From positions 1 through 6,764 of the forward strand of contig JAOPXF010000435.1 of assembly GCA_025965295.1 (NCBI GenBank): 6,764 nt of DNA, read 5' to 3'. Source of the DNA: Nocardioides sp. Its GTDB lineage: Bacteria > Actinomycetota > Actinomycetes > Propionibacteriales > Nocardioidaceae. Each line of letters starts with the position of its first letter. Position 1 is the first letter of the stretch. The position numbers and the translations under genes are program-made. The notes beneath the pieces were generated by a model, which was not told the origin of the DNA, did not search any database, and saw only the letters and a program-made list of their open reading frames with translations. This document shows, one piece after another, positions 1 through 5,020 of this stretch.

Positions 1-842
1 CCGGAGGCGGCGCCCGCGACCGCTCCGGCCACCAGCCCGAGCCGGGCCGCCTTGCGACCCGTGCGGTAGTCGCGGACCCGCCAGCCCATGTTCCGAGCAT
101 GCGCGCGCAGCTTGGGGTCCGGGTTGATGGCGACCGGGTCGCCGACCAGCCTGAGCATCGGCAGGTCGTTGTAGGAGTCGGAGTACGCCGAGCAGGCTGC
201 CAGGTCGAGGTGCTCGCGGGCGGCGAGCGCCTTGATCGCCTCGCCCTTGGCGGCCCCGTGCAGGAGGTCGCCGACCAGCCGGCCGGTGTAGACGCCGTCG
301 ACATGCTCGGAGACGGTGCCCATCGCGCCGGTCAGCCCGAGCCGACGGGCGATGATCTGGGCGATCTCGATCGGAGCCGCGGTGACCAGCCAGACCCGCT
401 GCCCCTGGTCCAGGTGGAGCTGTGCCAGGGCCCGGGTGCCGGGCCAGATCCGGTGCGCCATCGCCTCGTCGAAGATCTCCTCGCCGAGCTCCTCGAGCTC
501 GGCGACGGTGTGCCCGGCGATGAAGCTCAGCGCGGAGTTGCGGGCGTCGGCGACGTGCTCGGGGTCCTCCACCCCGACGATCCGGAAGTAGGCCTGCTTC
601 CAGGCCGCGCCGAGGATCTCGCGGGTGGTGAAGAAGTGCCGCCGGTGCAGCCCCCGGGCCAGGTGGAAGATGCTCGCGCCCTGCATCACGGTGTTGTCGA
701 CGTCGAAGAACGCGGCGGACGTGGCGTCCGCGGGGGTGACGAGCGCCGTCTCAACCTCGGCCGCCGCGGCCGCGGCCTCGCCCGCGAGGGTGGAGCGCAG
801 CCGGAGGTTCGGCGGCCGGCGGCTCTTGTCGGGCGGCGTCAC
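1..842 (-). CDS. HAD-superfamily subfamily IB hydrolase (SerB-like phosphatase), 3' end outside window
   Basis: Likely a cytoplasmic or membrane-tethered phosphomonoesterase of the HAD-IB group that includes SerB-like enzymes; the substrate cannot be told from the sequence. Reading leftward, 280 complete codons are visible. Motif I is FFDVDNTVM, with nucleophile Asp47 and acid/base Asp49. Motif II is LVTAAP (Thr154), the motif III lysine is probably Lys199 in AAKGEA, and motif IV is SDSYNDLPML (Asp222, Asp226). The segment between motifs I and II (about 55-145) is the helical cap. An Ala/Glu-rich N-terminal extension of about 40 residues precedes the domain. The last visible residues (LGLVAGAVAGAAS) are hydrophobic and small, possibly the start of a C-terminal membrane helix as seen in related actinobacterial proteins. 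The GTG at 842-840 was chosen because it opens the frame just behind a -10-like box. A SerB-type gene near hemA also occurs in Mycobacterium tuberculosis (serB1, from memory), which supports a conserved neighbourhood. Family certain, physiological role uncertain. Confidence 0.9.
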   Translation of the reverse strand, partial: MTPPDKSRRPPNLRLRSTLAGEAAAAAAEVETALVTPADATSAAFFDVDNTVMQGASIFHLARGLHRRHFFTTREILGAAWKQAYFRIVGVEDPEHVADARNSALSFIAGHTVAELEELGEEIFDEAMAHRIWPGTRALAQLHLDQGQRVWLVTAAPIEIAQIIARRLGLTGAMGTVSEHVDGVYTGRLVGDLLHGAAKGEAIKALAAREHLDLAACSAYSDSYNDLPMLRLVGDPVAINPDPKLRAHARNMGWRVRDYRTGRKAARLGLVAGAVAGAAS

Positions 843-848
843 CCCGGC

Positions 849-854
849 AGCGTA
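849..854 (-). promoter_or_regulatory. Putative -10 element for the leftward HAD hydrolase (leaderless start)
   Basis: On the minus strand the hexamer TACGCT fits the actinobacterial TAnnnT -10 pattern. It is followed by six bases (GCCGGG) and then the GTG start at 842. Transcription would therefore begin at or next to the start codon, giving a leaderless mRNA. No convincing -35 (TTGACA-like) is visible about 17 bases upstream, and no separate Shine-Dalgarno is present. This is pattern-based only. Confidence 0.4.
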
Positions 855-894
855 GCCCCAGCGCGACCACCGGCGGCGCCCCGCGCACGTGTGG

Positions 895-900
895 AAGTAT
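895..900 (+). promoter_or_regulatory. Putative -10 element for the acyl-CoA ligase (leaderless start)
   Basis: The hexamer AAGTAT keeps the A at position 2 and T at position 6 of TAnnnT. It stands six bases (CCCTGC) ahead of the ATG at 907, which is the spacing of a leaderless transcript. There is no purine-rich ribosome site between it and the ATG. A GTG at 889 in the same frame would place this box inside the coding region, which argues for the ATG. No clear -35 is seen. Weak, pattern-based call. Confidence 0.35.
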
Positions 901-906
901 CCCTGC

Positions 907-2520
907 ATGCCTGCGAACCACCCAGCGGTCACCGACGTCGCCGATCTCGTGGCAGACGCGGCTGCGGAGAGCCCCGACCGGCTCGCCCTGGTGGAGTCCG
1001 GCGGACGCAGCCTGACCTGGGCGCAGCTCGACGAGGAGGTGGGCCGGGTCGCCACCGGGCTCAACGCCGCGGGCGTCCTGGCCGGCCACCGGGTGCTCAT
1101 CGCCGTAGGAAACCGCATCGAGTTCGTCACGACGTACCTCGGAGTGCTGCGCGCCCAGGTGGTCGCCGTGCCCGTCAACCCGGGGGCCACGTCCGGGGAG
1201 CTGGCCCGGATGATCGCGGACTCCGGGGCGCGGATGGTCGTCGCGGACGTCGAGACCGTCACCACCGCGCGCGAGGCAGTGGCGCTGGTGGCGCGCGCGC
1301 TCGACGGCGAGACCGTCGAGATCGACGCCGACCTCGTGGGTCGCGCGGTGAAGCCGCGGCTCGTGGTGATCGGCGGGACCCTGCTCCCCGGCGAGCGGTC
1401 CTACGACCACCTCCGCGCCGACACCGCCCGCCACGTCCCGCCGCTCCAGGACCCCGAGAAGCTCGCCTGCCTCCTCTACACCAGCGGTACGTCGGGTCGC
1501 CCGCGCGCCGCGATGCTCACCCACCGGGCGCTGCTGGCCAACATCGACCAGGTCGCCCAGGTGGAGCCGAAGATGATCCACGGCGACGACGTCGTGCTCG
1601 GTGTCCTGCCGCTCTTCCACGTCTACGGACTCAACGCCGTGCTCGGCGGGGTGCTGCGGCACCGCGCCAAGCTCGTGCTCGTGGACCGCTTCGATCCTCA
1701 GGGCACGCTCGACCTGATCGAGGACGAGGCGTGCAGCGTCGTGCCGGTGGCACCGCCGGTCTTCGCCTACTGGCAGCCGGTGGAACACCTCGAGGAGCGC
1801 CTCGGCCCGGTCCGGCTGATCCTCTCCGGCTCGGCGCCCCTGTCGCCCGAGCTCATCGACCAGTTCACCGCGCGCACCGGGATCCCGGTCCACCAGGGTT
1901 ACGGGCTCACCGAGGCCTCGCCGGTCGTGACCAGCACCCTGTGCAGCGAGGTGCTGCAGACCGGCTCGGTCGGCGCGGCGCTGCCCGGCATCGGGATCCG
2001 GCTCGTCGACGAGGCGGGCCGGGAGCCCGAGGGCGAGGACCCGGGGGAGATCCAGATCTCCGGCGACAACCTCTTCAGCGGCTACTGGCCCGACGGCTCG
2101 GGCGGCCCCGACGAGGAGGGCTGGTGGTCGACGGGCGACGTCGGCTTCCTCGACGCCTCCGGCGACCTCTTCCTCGTCGACCGGCTCAAGGAGCTGGTCA
2201 TCGTCTCCGGCTTCAACGTCTACCCGGTCGAGGTCGAGGAGGTCATCCGCGAGGTGCCGGGGGTCACCGAGGCTGCCGTGATCGGCGTCGAGGACCCGAC
2301 CACCGGCGAGGCGGTCGTCGCCTACGTCGTCGCGCCCGGCACGGACGCCGAAGCGACCGCGGACGCCGTACGCGCGCACTGCGAGCGGCGGCTGGCCCGC
2401 TTCAAGCAACCGAGCCGGGTCGAGGTCGTGGCCGAGCTGCCGCTGACCGTCACCGGCAAGGTCCAGAAGGGCCGGCTGCGCGGCATCGAGCGGCGCAGGG
2501 CCCTGGGGCTGCTGGAGTGA
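907..2520 (+). CDS. AMP-binding acyl-CoA synthetase/ligase (FadD-like, ANL superfamily)
   Basis: A 537-residue adenylate-forming enzyme that should activate a carboxylic acid with ATP and join it to CoA; the acyl substrate is unknown. Core motifs in order: P-loop A3 YTSGTSGRPRAAM from Tyr191; A5 QGYGLTEASP (330-339); A7 WWSTGDVG with ATP-ribose-binding Asp411; hinge A8 VDRLKELVIVSGFN with Arg426; A10 LPLTVTGKVQK with the probable catalytic Lys518. All are in the usual order and the length is normal for FadD-type ligases, so it looks intact. One oddity is the A3 loop, which usually reads TGxPKG but here has Arg for Lys and Ala for Gly (RPRAA). The ATG at 907 is preferred over the in-frame GTG at 889, which would add only six residues (start codon plus WKYPC) and overlap the putative -10. 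The gene diverges from the HAD hydrolase, and its stop overlaps the start of the glutaredoxin gene, so the two are probably co-expressed. A benzoate- or aryl-CoA ligase role cannot be excluded. Confidence 0.93.
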   Translation: MPANHPAVTDVADLVADAAAESPDRLALVESGGRSLTWAQLDEEVGRVATGLNAAGVLAGHRVLIAVGNRIEFVTTYLGVLRAQVVAVPVNPGATSGELARMIADSGARMVVADVETVTTAREAVALVARALDGETVEIDADLVGRAVKPRLVVIGGTLLPGERSYDHLRADTARHVPPLQDPEKLACLLYTSGTSGRPRAAMLTHRALLANIDQVAQVEPKMIHGDDVVLGVLPLFHVYGLNAVLGGVLRHRAKLVLVDRFDPQGTLDLIEDEACSVVPVAPPVFAYWQPVEHLEERLGPVRLILSGSAPLSPELIDQFTARTGIPVHQGYGLTEASPVVTSTLCSEVLQTGSVGAALPGIGIRLVDEAGREPEGEDPGEIQISGDNLFSGYWPDGSGGPDEEGWWSTGDVGFLDASGDLFLVDRLKELVIVSGFNVYPVEVEEVIREVPGVTEAAVIGVEDPTTGEAVVAYVVAPGTDAEATADAVRAHCERRLARFKQPSRVEVVAELPLTVTGKVQKGRLRGIERRRALGLLE

Positions 2521-2771
2521 GCGGCGCCGGCCCGAAGCCCCGGGTCACGCTCTACTCCCGGCCCGGGTGCCACCTGTGCGACGAGGCACGCGCGGTGATC
2601 GAACGGGTCTGCGCCGAGCTCGGAGAGGCGTACGTCGAGGTGTCCATCGACGACGACGACACGTTGCCGGCCCGCTTCGCCGAGGAGATCCCGGTGACCT
2701 TCGTCGACGGCCGCCAGCACGACTTCTGGCGGGTCGACGAGACCCGGCTCCGGGCCGCGCTGCACGCCTGA
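2517..2771 (+). CDS. Glutaredoxin-like (DUF836-type) thiol-disulfide protein
   Basis: An 84-residue single-domain thioredoxin-fold protein. The N-terminal strand VTLYSRPGCHLC carries a dithiol CxxC pair (Cys18, Cys21) in the 'YSRPGCHLCDEA' form typical of glutaredoxin-like DUF836 proteins. The cis-proline loop is EIPVTFVDG (Pro59), and an acidic stretch SIDDDD lies at 43-48. No signal peptide is present, so a cytoplasmic redox role is expected; the partner is unknown. The chosen start is GTG at 2517, whose last two bases and the next A form the TGA stop of the ligase (GTGA, 4-base overlap), with a GGGG run eight bases upstream. The frame stays open far upstream only because stop codons are rare at this GC; homology begins here. 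A similar small glutaredoxin-like gene precedes hemA in mycobacteria (from memory), which fits this neighbourhood. Confidence 0.9.
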   Translation: MSGAGPKPRVTLYSRPGCHLCDEARAVIERVCAELGEAYVEVSIDDDDTLPARFAEEIPVTFVDGRQHDFWRVDETRLRAALHA

Positions 2772-2781
2772 GCGCCCCCCG

Positions 2782-2799
2782 GAGAAGGTGGCCCTTCTC
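2782..2799 (+). other. Small inverted repeat just after the glutaredoxin gene
   Basis: GAGAAGG (2782-2788) and CCTTCTC (2793-2799) form a perfect 7-bp stem with the 4-base loop TGGC, ten bases after the glutaredoxin stop. No T-tract follows, so as an intrinsic terminator it would be weak. It could protect the mRNA 3' end or work together with the stronger hairpin downstream. Confidence 0.4.
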
Positions 2800-2803
2800 A
2801 CAT

Positions 2804-2822
2804 GTGCTAGCGCGTTGAGCAC
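2804..2822 (+). repeat. Imperfect dyad GTGCT-n9-AGCAC
   Basis: GTGCT (2804-2808) and AGCAC (2818-2822) are complementary across a 9-base spacer, in the non-coding gap upstream of the rex promoter. A 5-bp dyad in such DNA may be chance. It could also be a protein-binding site or a small stem. No known operator is recognised. Confidence 0.2.
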
Positions 2823-2832
2823 GACGGGGGAT

Positions 2833-2868
2833 CCCGGGGGCGGAGCCCCCGGGGGTTCGGTTTGTTCT
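2833..2868 (+). terminator. Strong GC-rich hairpin, probable terminator of the ligase-glutaredoxin unit
   Basis: CCCGGGGGC (2833-2841) pairs perfectly with GCCCCCGGG (2845-2853), a 9-bp all-GC stem with a GGA loop. The downstream bases GGTTCGGTTTGTTC are T-enriched for this genome but not a run of T, as is common for terminators in high-GC actinobacteria. It sits between two transcription units and directly upstream of the rex promoter, so it would insulate rex from read-through. The tail overlaps the proposed rex -35 and operator. Confidence 0.65.
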
Positions 2869-2879
2869 CCCGTTCACAA
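2862..2879 (+). promoter_or_regulatory. Candidate Rex operator (ROP) upstream of rex
   Basis: The 18-base sequence TTGTTCTCCCGTTCACAA aligns without gaps to the Rex operator pattern TTGTGAAnnnnTTCACAA. The right half TTCACAA is perfect, and the left half keeps TTGT but has TCT instead of GAA, giving 11 of 14 defined positions. It overlaps the -35 and spacer of the rex promoter. Rex autoregulates rex-hemACD through such a site in Streptomyces coelicolor, so negative autoregulation relieved by high NADH/NAD+ is the likely logic here. Binding has not been shown for this sequence. Confidence 0.7.
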
Positions 2880-2890
2880 ACTCCTACAGT
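2862..2890 (+). promoter_or_regulatory. Putative promoter of the rex-hemACD operon
   Basis: A -35-like TTGTTC (2862-2867) and a -10-like TACAGT (2885-2890, fitting TAnnnT) are separated by 17 bases. The expected start site is near 2896-2897, leaving a leader of about 68 bases before rex. This is a locally less GC-rich patch than its surroundings. The -35 and half of the spacer lie inside the proposed Rex operator, so a bound repressor would block polymerase. Confidence 0.55.
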
Positions 2891-2910
2891 GATCGAGCCG
2901 CACGCGTTGG

Positions 2911-2934
2911 GACAGGGCAGCCAGCCGCCCCGTC
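2911..2934 (+). other. Possible stem-loop in the rex 5' leader
   Basis: GACAGGGC (2911-2918) and GCCCCGTC (2927-2934) pair at seven of eight positions (one A-C mismatch) around an 8-base loop. It would lie about 15 bases into the predicted leader. A second 5-bp stem, TCCAT (2956-2960) with ATGGA (2965-2969), would fold the rex ATG into a hairpin. Both may be incidental structures of GC-rich RNA. Confidence 0.25.
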
Positions 2935-2964
2935 AGCCAGGATCCTGCGGCCCCATCCATTGGC

Positions 2965-3645
2965 ATGGAGACGAGAGCTTTGACCGCACGCACTTCCACG
3001 GAGAGCACCCGGGACATTCCCGAGGCCACCGTCGCGCGGCTGCCCGTCTACCTCCGGGCCCTCACCACCCTCTCCGAGGCGGGCACCGGCACCTGCTCGA
3101 GCGAGGAGCTGGCCTCGGCGGCGGGCGTCAACAGCGCCAAGCTCCGCAAGGACCTCTCCTACCTCGGCAGCTACGGCACCCGCGGGGTCGGCTACGACGT
3201 CGACTACCTGCGCTACCAGATCGCCCGCGAGATCGGGGTCACGCAGGACTGGCCGGTCGTCATCGTCGGCATCGGCAACCTGGGTCACGCCCTCGCCAAC
3301 TACTCCGGCTTCCGCAGCCGCGGCTTCCGGGTCGTCGCCCTGCTCGACGCCGACCCCGAACGCCACGAGGAGGTCGTCGCGGGCGTCGACGTACGCCCGT
3401 TCGACGACCTCGAGCAGATCGTCAAGGACCACGGCGTCGCGATCGGCGTGATCGCCACCCCCGCGCTGGCCGCCCAGGACGTCGCCGACCGGATGGTCGC
3501 GTCGGGGATCAGCAGCATCCTCAACTTCGCGCCCGCCGTGCTCTCAGTCCCCGCCGGGGTCGACGTCCGCAAGGTCGACCTCTCCATCGAGCTGCAGATC
3601 CTCGCCTACCACGAGCAGCGCAAGACGCACGGAGCCACCGCATGA
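2965..3645 (+). CDS. rex: Redox-sensing transcriptional repressor Rex
   Basis: A 226-residue repressor that binds ROP sites when NADH is low and leaves DNA when NADH/NAD+ rises. The N-terminal winged helix (about 18-90) contains IPEATVARLPVYLRAL, then GVNSAKLRKDLSYLGSYG, the recognition region, followed by TRGVGYDV. The C-terminal Rossmann domain starts with VVIVGIGNLGHALA (Gly102, Gly104, Gly107), and Asp128/Asp130 lie at the end of the second strand (ALLDADPER). SILNFAPAVLSVP and DLSIELQILAYHEQRK are the strongly conserved C-terminal segments, including the domain-swapped helix used for dimer formation. The length is slightly shorter than S. coelicolor Rex. ATG 2965 has no good ribosome site; an in-frame TTG at 2980 has GGAG nine bases upstream and would give a start MTARTS, so the true start may be five codons later. 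It is the first gene of the operon, and its stop overlaps a mini-ORF start (ATGA). Confidence 0.97.
   Translation: METRALTARTSTESTRDIPEATVARLPVYLRALTTLSEAGTGTCSSEELASAAGVNSAKLRKDLSYLGSYGTRGVGYDVDYLRYQIAREIGVTQDWPVVIVGIGNLGHALANYSGFRSRGFRVVALLDADPERHEEVVAGVDVRPFDDLEQIVKDHGVAIGVIATPALAAQDVADRMVASGISSILNFAPAVLSVPAGVDVRKVDLSIELQILAYHEQRKTHGATA
3631..3634 (+). promoter_or_regulatory. Ribosome binding site for the mini-ORF inside the rex 3' end
   Basis: GGAG lies seven bases before the ATG at 3642, which is an ideal spacing. The site is inside the last codons of rex, so it is also constrained by coding for Gly-Ala there. It is the main reason to take the downstream 22-codon frame seriously. Confidence 0.4.
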
Positions 3646-3710
3646 CCACGCCATTCGAGGGGAGAGCTGCGCTCTGCCCGGGACAGACTTCGAACGGGGG
3701 CCGCGGATGA
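3642..3710 (+). CDS. Putative 22-residue coupling mini-ORF between rex and hemA
   Basis: ATG at 3642 overlaps the rex stop by four bases (ATGA). The frame ends at TGA 3708-3710, which overlaps the hemA ATG at 3707 (again ATGA). The peptide begins MTTPFEGRAAL, contains one cysteine (residue 12) and ends NGGRG; I recognise no family and see no membrane segment. It has a good ribosome site (GGAG, seven bases). Its most plausible role is translational: carrying ribosomes from rex to hemA so that all joints in the operon are coupled, or acting as a leader peptide for hemA. It may equally be an accidental short frame. Confidence 0.3.
   Translation: MTTPFEGRAALCPGQTSNGGRG
3659..3679 (+). other. Short stem-loop in the rex-hemA gap
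   Basis: AGAGC (3663-3667) and GCTCT (3671-3675) form a perfect 5-bp stem with loop TGC. Three further G-C pairs lie outside one G-G mismatch (3659-3661 with 3677-3679). It lies inside the mini-ORF and upstream of the hemA ribosome site (GGGGG, 3696-3700), so translation of the mini-ORF would melt it. It is a candidate control hairpin or processing site; chance is not excluded. Confidence 0.25.
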
Positions 3711-5020
3711 GCGTTCTCGTCGTGGGCATCTCCCACAACTCCGCCCCCGTGGCCCTGCTCGAGCGGGTCGCCCTCGACGTGGACGGCGTCCGCAAGCTGG
3801 TCCACGACGCGGCCGCCTGTGAGCACGTCACCGAGGTGGCGGTCATCGCGACCTGCAACCGTCTCGAGATCTACGCCGACGTCGACCGCTTCCACGGCAG
3901 TGTCGAGGACGTCTCGCGGTTGCTCCTCGAGCGGGCCGGCGAGAGCACCGAGGCGATGCTCCCGCACCTCTACGTGCACTACGACGACGGCGCCGTCTCC
4001 CACCTCTTCCAGGTCGCGGCCGGGCTCGACTCGATGGCCGTCGGCGAGGGCCAGATCCTCGGCCAGACGCGCGAGGCGCTGCGGGCCGGCCAGGAGCTCG
4101 GCACCGTCGGCTCCTCTCTCAACGTGCTCTTCCAGCAGGCCCTGCGGGTCGGCAAGCGTTCGCGCGCCGAGACCGACATCGACAGTGCCGCCCCCTCGCT
4201 GGTGACCGCCGCGCTCGAGCGGTCCGACGCCGCGGTCGGCGACCTGGCCGGCAAGCGCGTCCTGATCGTCGGTGCCGGCTCGATGGCCGGGCTGGCCACC
4301 GCGACCGTCACGCGCAGGGGCGCCACCGAGGTCACCGTCGTCAACCGCAGCGTCGCCCGCGCCGCCCGCCTCGCCGAGGAGTACGGCGCCCGCTCGGCGC
4401 CGCTGACCGACCTGTCCACCGAGCTCGGTGCCGCCGACGTCGTCATCGCGTGCGCCGGCGCCACCGGCGTGCTCGTCACCCTCGACATGGTGATGGCCGC
4501 GCGCAGCGGGGACCGGCCGCTGTCGATCATCGACCTCGCCCTGCCCCACGACGTCGACCCGGCCGTCACGGCGCTGCCCGGCGTCACGCTGATCAACCTC
4601 GCCGACCTGGCCGCCGAGCTGCACGAGTCCGACGCGGGGCGCGAGGTCGAGGAGGTCCGGCGGATCGTCACGCAGGAGGTCGCGGCCTTCCTCGCGGCGC
4701 GCCGCCAGGCCAGCGTCACGCCCACGGTCGTCGCGCTCCGGTCGATGGCCACCTCCGTGGTCGACGCGGAGATGGAGCGCCTCGTGGGCAGGCTGCCCGA
4801 CCTCGACGAGGCCGCCCGCGCGGAGGTGCTGCACACCGTGCGCCGGGTCGCGGACAAGCTGCTCCACCAGCCGACGGTCCGGGTCAAGGAGCTCGCCAAC
4901 GAGACCGGCGCCGTCTCCTACGCCGCCGCCCTGGCCGAGCTGTTCGCGCTCGACCCCGAGGCCGTCGACGCGGTCACCCGGCCCGAGGGCCTCTCGACCC
5001 GGTCGGAGGACCTCGCATGA
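3707..5020 (+). CDS. hemA: Glutamyl-tRNA reductase
   Basis: Catalyses NADPH-dependent reduction of Glu-tRNA(Glu) to glutamate-1-semialdehyde, the first committed step of C5-pathway tetrapyrrole synthesis. The 437-residue length is normal. The catalytic domain (1 to about 155) has GISHNSAP at the start, nucleophile Cys50 in ATCNRLEIY (same number as in E. coli), His99 in SHLFQVAAGLDSM, and GEGQILGQ (113-120). The NADPH-binding domain (about 160-310) has VLIVGAGSMAG (Gly189, Gly191) and VVNRS. The DLALPHDVDP segment (276-285) has His281 where E. coli has Arg. The remainder (about 315-425) is the helical dimerisation domain. The ATG overlaps the mini-ORF stop, a GGGGG run sits six bases upstream, and the gene ends in an ATGA overlap with hemC. 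Presence of this gene shows the organism uses the glutamate (C5) route, not ALA synthase. Transcription is probably under Rex. Confidence 0.98.
   Translation: MSVLVVGISHNSAPVALLERVALDVDGVRKLVHDAAACEHVTEVAVIATCNRLEIYADVDRFHGSVEDVSRLLLERAGESTEAMLPHLYVHYDDGAVSHLFQVAAGLDSMAVGEGQILGQTREALRAGQELGTVGSSLNVLFQQALRVGKRSRAETDIDSAAPSLVTAALERSDAAVGDLAGKRVLIVGAGSMAGLATATVTRRGATEVTVVNRSVARAARLAEEYGARSAPLTDLSTELGAADVVIACAGATGVLVTLDMVMAARSGDRPLSIIDLALPHDVDPAVTALPGVTLINLADLAAELHESDAGREVEEVRRIVTQEVAAFLAARRQASVTPTVVALRSMATSVVDAEMERLVGRLPDLDEAARAEVLHTVRRVADKLLHQPTVRVKELANETGAVSYAAALAELFALDPEAVDAVTRPEGLSTRSEDLA

Noticed and set aside
751..2409. Long minus-strand frame (552 codons) opposite the acyl-CoA ligase
   Set aside because: The translation is Asp/Gly/Arg/Val/His-rich with no family motif. 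It overlaps a gene with complete ANL motifs and arises from scarcity of stop codons at high GC.
99..2516. Upstream plus-strand extension of the glutaredoxin frame
   Set aside because: The frame is open by chance. It runs antisense to the HAD hydrolase and out of phase with the ligase, and thioredoxin-fold similarity begins only at the GTG at 2517.
2873..2890. TTCACA (2873-2878) as the -35 of the rex promoter
   Set aside because: Only six bases separate it from TACAGT, far too short. TTGTTC at 2862 gives a 17-base spacer.
2891..2964. Possible riboswitch in the rex leader
   Set aside because: The leader is about 70 bases, lacks any cobalamin-box or other riboswitch core I can recognise, and holds only short stems.
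3521..4867. Minus-strand frame (448 codons) opposite hemA
   Set aside because: No recognisable domain, and it lies antisense to a clearly intact glutamyl-tRNA reductase; no promoter or ribosome site seen.
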